A program made the translations under genes and the position numbers. Shown here piece by piece: positions 5,557 to 6,539 of a stretch of DNA of 6,539 nt. The notes beneath the pieces are model-generated. The model had not been told where the DNA came from and searched no databases. It saw nothing but the letters and a program-made list of their open reading frames with translations. The stretch covers positions 1-6,539 of the forward strand of contig URPL01000047.1 in NCBI GenBank assembly GCA_900549725.1, given 5' to 3'. Numbering within the stretch: the stretch's first letter is position 1; each line of letters opens with the position of its first letter. This DNA is from an uncultured Eubacteriales bacterium (GTDB lineage Bacteria > Bacillota > Clostridia > Oscillospirales > CAG-272).

Positions 5557-6000
5557 ATGAAAGTGTTAGTTGCTTGCGAAGAAAGTCAACGCGTGTGTTC
5601 CACTTTTCGTGCACTGGGTCACGAGGCGTACTCTTGTGATATTATCGACTGTTCGGGCGGTCACTATGAATGGCACATAAAGCAAGATGTTTTACCGTTG
5701 TTAAATGGGAATTGCAAATTTACAACGGCTGACGGTGCAGAGCATACAATAAGTAGCAAATGGGATTTAATAATTGCGCACCCGCCGTGCACCTATTTAA
5801 GTAATGCAGGGGCTTGTAGGCTATATTCTAAAAAAGGACAGTTAGACCAGGAACGATATAAAAAAGGGTTGCAAGCAAAAGCGTTTTTTATGAAACTATA
5901 CAACGCTGATTGTGAGCATATATGCGTAGAAAACCCGATACCGTCAAAAGTCTTTGAAATGCCGCTTTCTCACATAACTGCGGTTCTTGCATACCGTTGA
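5557..6000 (+). CDS. Phage-type DNA cytosine methyltransferase, C-terminally truncated
   Basis: The 147-aa product starts MKVLVACEESQRVCSTFRALGHEAYSCDI in outline (1-29), a phage-type variant of the SAM-binding motif I region. It continues with WDLIIAHPPCTYLSNAG (69-85), where the PPC of motif IV carries catalytic Cys78. ICVENPIPSKVFEMP (122-136) is the motif VI region with E125-N126-P127. C5 methyltransferases of this phage family continue well beyond that point, with FGHP-like and KKT-like stretches and the target-recognition region. Here family-like sequence stops at residue 136 and an unrelated 11-residue tail leads to TGA. The other + frames past 5964 do not resume it, so this is loss of the 3' part, not a single frameshift. 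The product is probably inactive (pseudogene). I chose ATG 5557 because GAGG (5545-5548) is 8 nt upstream; the GTG at 5548 overlaps that site. Normal substrate: cytosine in double-stranded DNA, often for evasion of host restriction. Confidence 0.85.
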   Translation: MKVLVACEESQRVCSTFRALGHEAYSCDIIDCSGGHYEWHIKQDVLPLLNGNCKFTTADGAEHTISSKWDLIIAHPPCTYLSNAGACRLYSKKGQLDQERYKKGLQAKAFFMKLYNADCEHICVENPIPSKVFEMPLSHITAVLAYR

Positions 6001-6055
6001 CCGTTATATAAACGTTTTCCCACACAGCGCCATCCCGAACCCCTTCCCGGGCATG

Positions 6056-6081
6056 AAAAAAGAGCCGGAATGACCCGGCTC
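6056..6081 (-). terminator. Intrinsic terminator of the ABC permease operon
   Basis: On the - strand GAGCCGG pairs with CCGGCTC over 7 GC-rich base pairs around a 6-nt loop (6081-6062) and is followed directly by six T (6061-6056). It starts 20 nt past the permease stop codon, so the permease appears to be the last gene of its operon. Confidence 0.88.
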
Positions 6082-6101
6082 CCGTGTATGTACTGTGCAG
6101 A

Positions 6102-6539
6102 CTAACGCTCCTCCCGGAAATAAGGCATACCCAGGCTCTGAGGAGGCTGATCCTCCCGGCGGCGGCGCAGGGATACGGCCACCAGCACGATAACAGTGGC
6201 AATATAAGGCAGCATTTTATACAGCTCCTTTACCGCAAAGTTGGCGCCGGTAGGCAGATACAGATACAGAATGTACAATCCCCCGAACAGAATGGAGGAC
6301 AGCACCCCCACATTGGGCCGCCAGATGGTGAAGATGACCAGGGCGATGGCCAGCCAGCCGCGGTCGCCGAAGGCATTGTTGGACCACACGCCGTTGGCGT
6401 AGTCCATGACGTAGTACAGTCCGCCGAGGCCCGCGATCATCGAGCCGATGCAGGTGGCCAGATACTTGTACTTGGTCACGTTGATGCCGGCGGCGTCGGC
6501 GGTAGAGGCGCTCTCGCCCACGGCGCGCAGGTGCAGGCC
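6102..6539 (-). CDS. ABC transporter permease, nucleoside/simple-sugar type (3' part)
   Basis: The visible 145 residues are the C-terminal portion of an inner-membrane permease of the BPD_transp_2 family, closest by eye to COG1079 (Bacillus NupQ/YufQ type), which imports nucleosides or simple sugars with a BmpA-like lipoprotein and an ATPase. The fragment opens with GLHLRAVGESASTADAAGIN (1-20), the conserved cytoplasmic loop that contacts the ATPase. Membrane segments follow at about 27-45, 62-75, 79-97 and 107-124. NNAFGDRGW (54-62) and the terminal LGMPYFREER (136-145) are typical of clostridial members. The frame stays open to the window edge at 6539. The GTG at 6521 is an internal valine inside the conserved loop, not a start. 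The DNA is GC-rich with strong CTG/GTG preference, unlike the neighbouring segment. Its own terminator follows. Confidence 0.9.
   Translation of the reverse strand, partial: GLHLRAVGESASTADAAGINVTKYKYLATCIGSMIAGLGGLYYVMDYANGVWSNNAFGDRGWLAIALVIFTIWRPNVGVLSSILFGGLYILYLYLPTGANFAVKELYKMLPYIATVIVLVAVSLRRRREDQPPQSLGMPYFREER

Noticed and set aside
4635..6014. Possible att-like repeats (shared CGTTATA near 4761, 4802 and 6002; shared TTCTTGCA near 4655 and 5985)
   Set aside because: Matches are only 7-8 nt, partly inverted, and not placed symmetrically at the suspected boundaries, so chance explains them.
5888..6202. 104-codon - strand frame across the methyltransferase end and permease end
   Set aside because: It spans the junction, the permease terminator and two real genes on different frames; its translation shows no domain.
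1..6539. CRISPR array, toxin-antitoxin pair or complete restriction-modification system
   Set aside because: No regularly spaced repeats, no recognisable toxin or antitoxin, and the only methyltransferase is truncated with no partner nuclease.

Overview
The window looks like Bacillota (Firmicutes) DNA, most likely a gut-type Clostridia/Oscillospirales genome. Reasons: A/G-rich Shine-Dalgarno sites at 5-10 nt, near-consensus sigma-A promoters with 17-nt spacers, tRNA genes with encoded CCA, stem-loop plus U-run terminators, and closest family resemblance to clostridial MATE pumps, a YuiD-type divergent PAP2 protein and a NupQ-type permease. This assignment is by pattern recognition; no search was run.

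Region 1 (1-4625) is an ordinary, compact chromosomal block bounded by two alanine tRNA genes: tRNA-Ala(GGC) on + at 17-92 and tRNA-Ala(CGC) on - at 4550-4625. Between them lie a MATE efflux pump (+, 241-1599), an alpha/beta hydrolase (-, 1657-2373), a second, distinct MATE transporter (+, 2587-3963) and a divergent-PAP2/DUF212 membrane protein (-, 4006-4473). Convergent pairs share bidirectional hairpin terminators (1609-1643 and 3969-3998). The hydrolase and the second MATE gene are divergently transcribed from facing sigma-A promoters in 2446-2545.

Region 2 (about 4670-5964) looks foreign. It is more AT-rich, uses ATA isoleucine codons freely, and has phage/mobile-element style genes in tight head-to-tail order: an IS30-like HTH_38 DNA-binding protein (4885-5130), an unrecognised 131-aa protein ending in a leucine-zipper-like helix (5151-5546), and a phage-type cytosine-C5 DNA methyltransferase (5557-6000) that keeps its catalytic motifs but loses its C-terminal half. 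Upstream is an unusually structured leader: a nested terminator hairpin (4705-4744), a 9-bp inverted repeat enclosing smaller stems (4760-4810) and a perfect 24-bp GC-rich palindrome (4829-4852).

Region 3 (about 5965-6539) is a different context again: GC-rich, CTG/GTG-rich coding DNA carrying the 3' part of an ABC nucleoside/sugar permease on - (6102-6539, open at the window edge) and its terminator (6056-6081). The homology break inside the methyltransferase near 5964 is the sharpest discontinuity in the window. It is either the scar of a degraded phage/integrative element or an assembly join. No integrase, capsid, terminase, CRISPR array or complete defence system is visible.
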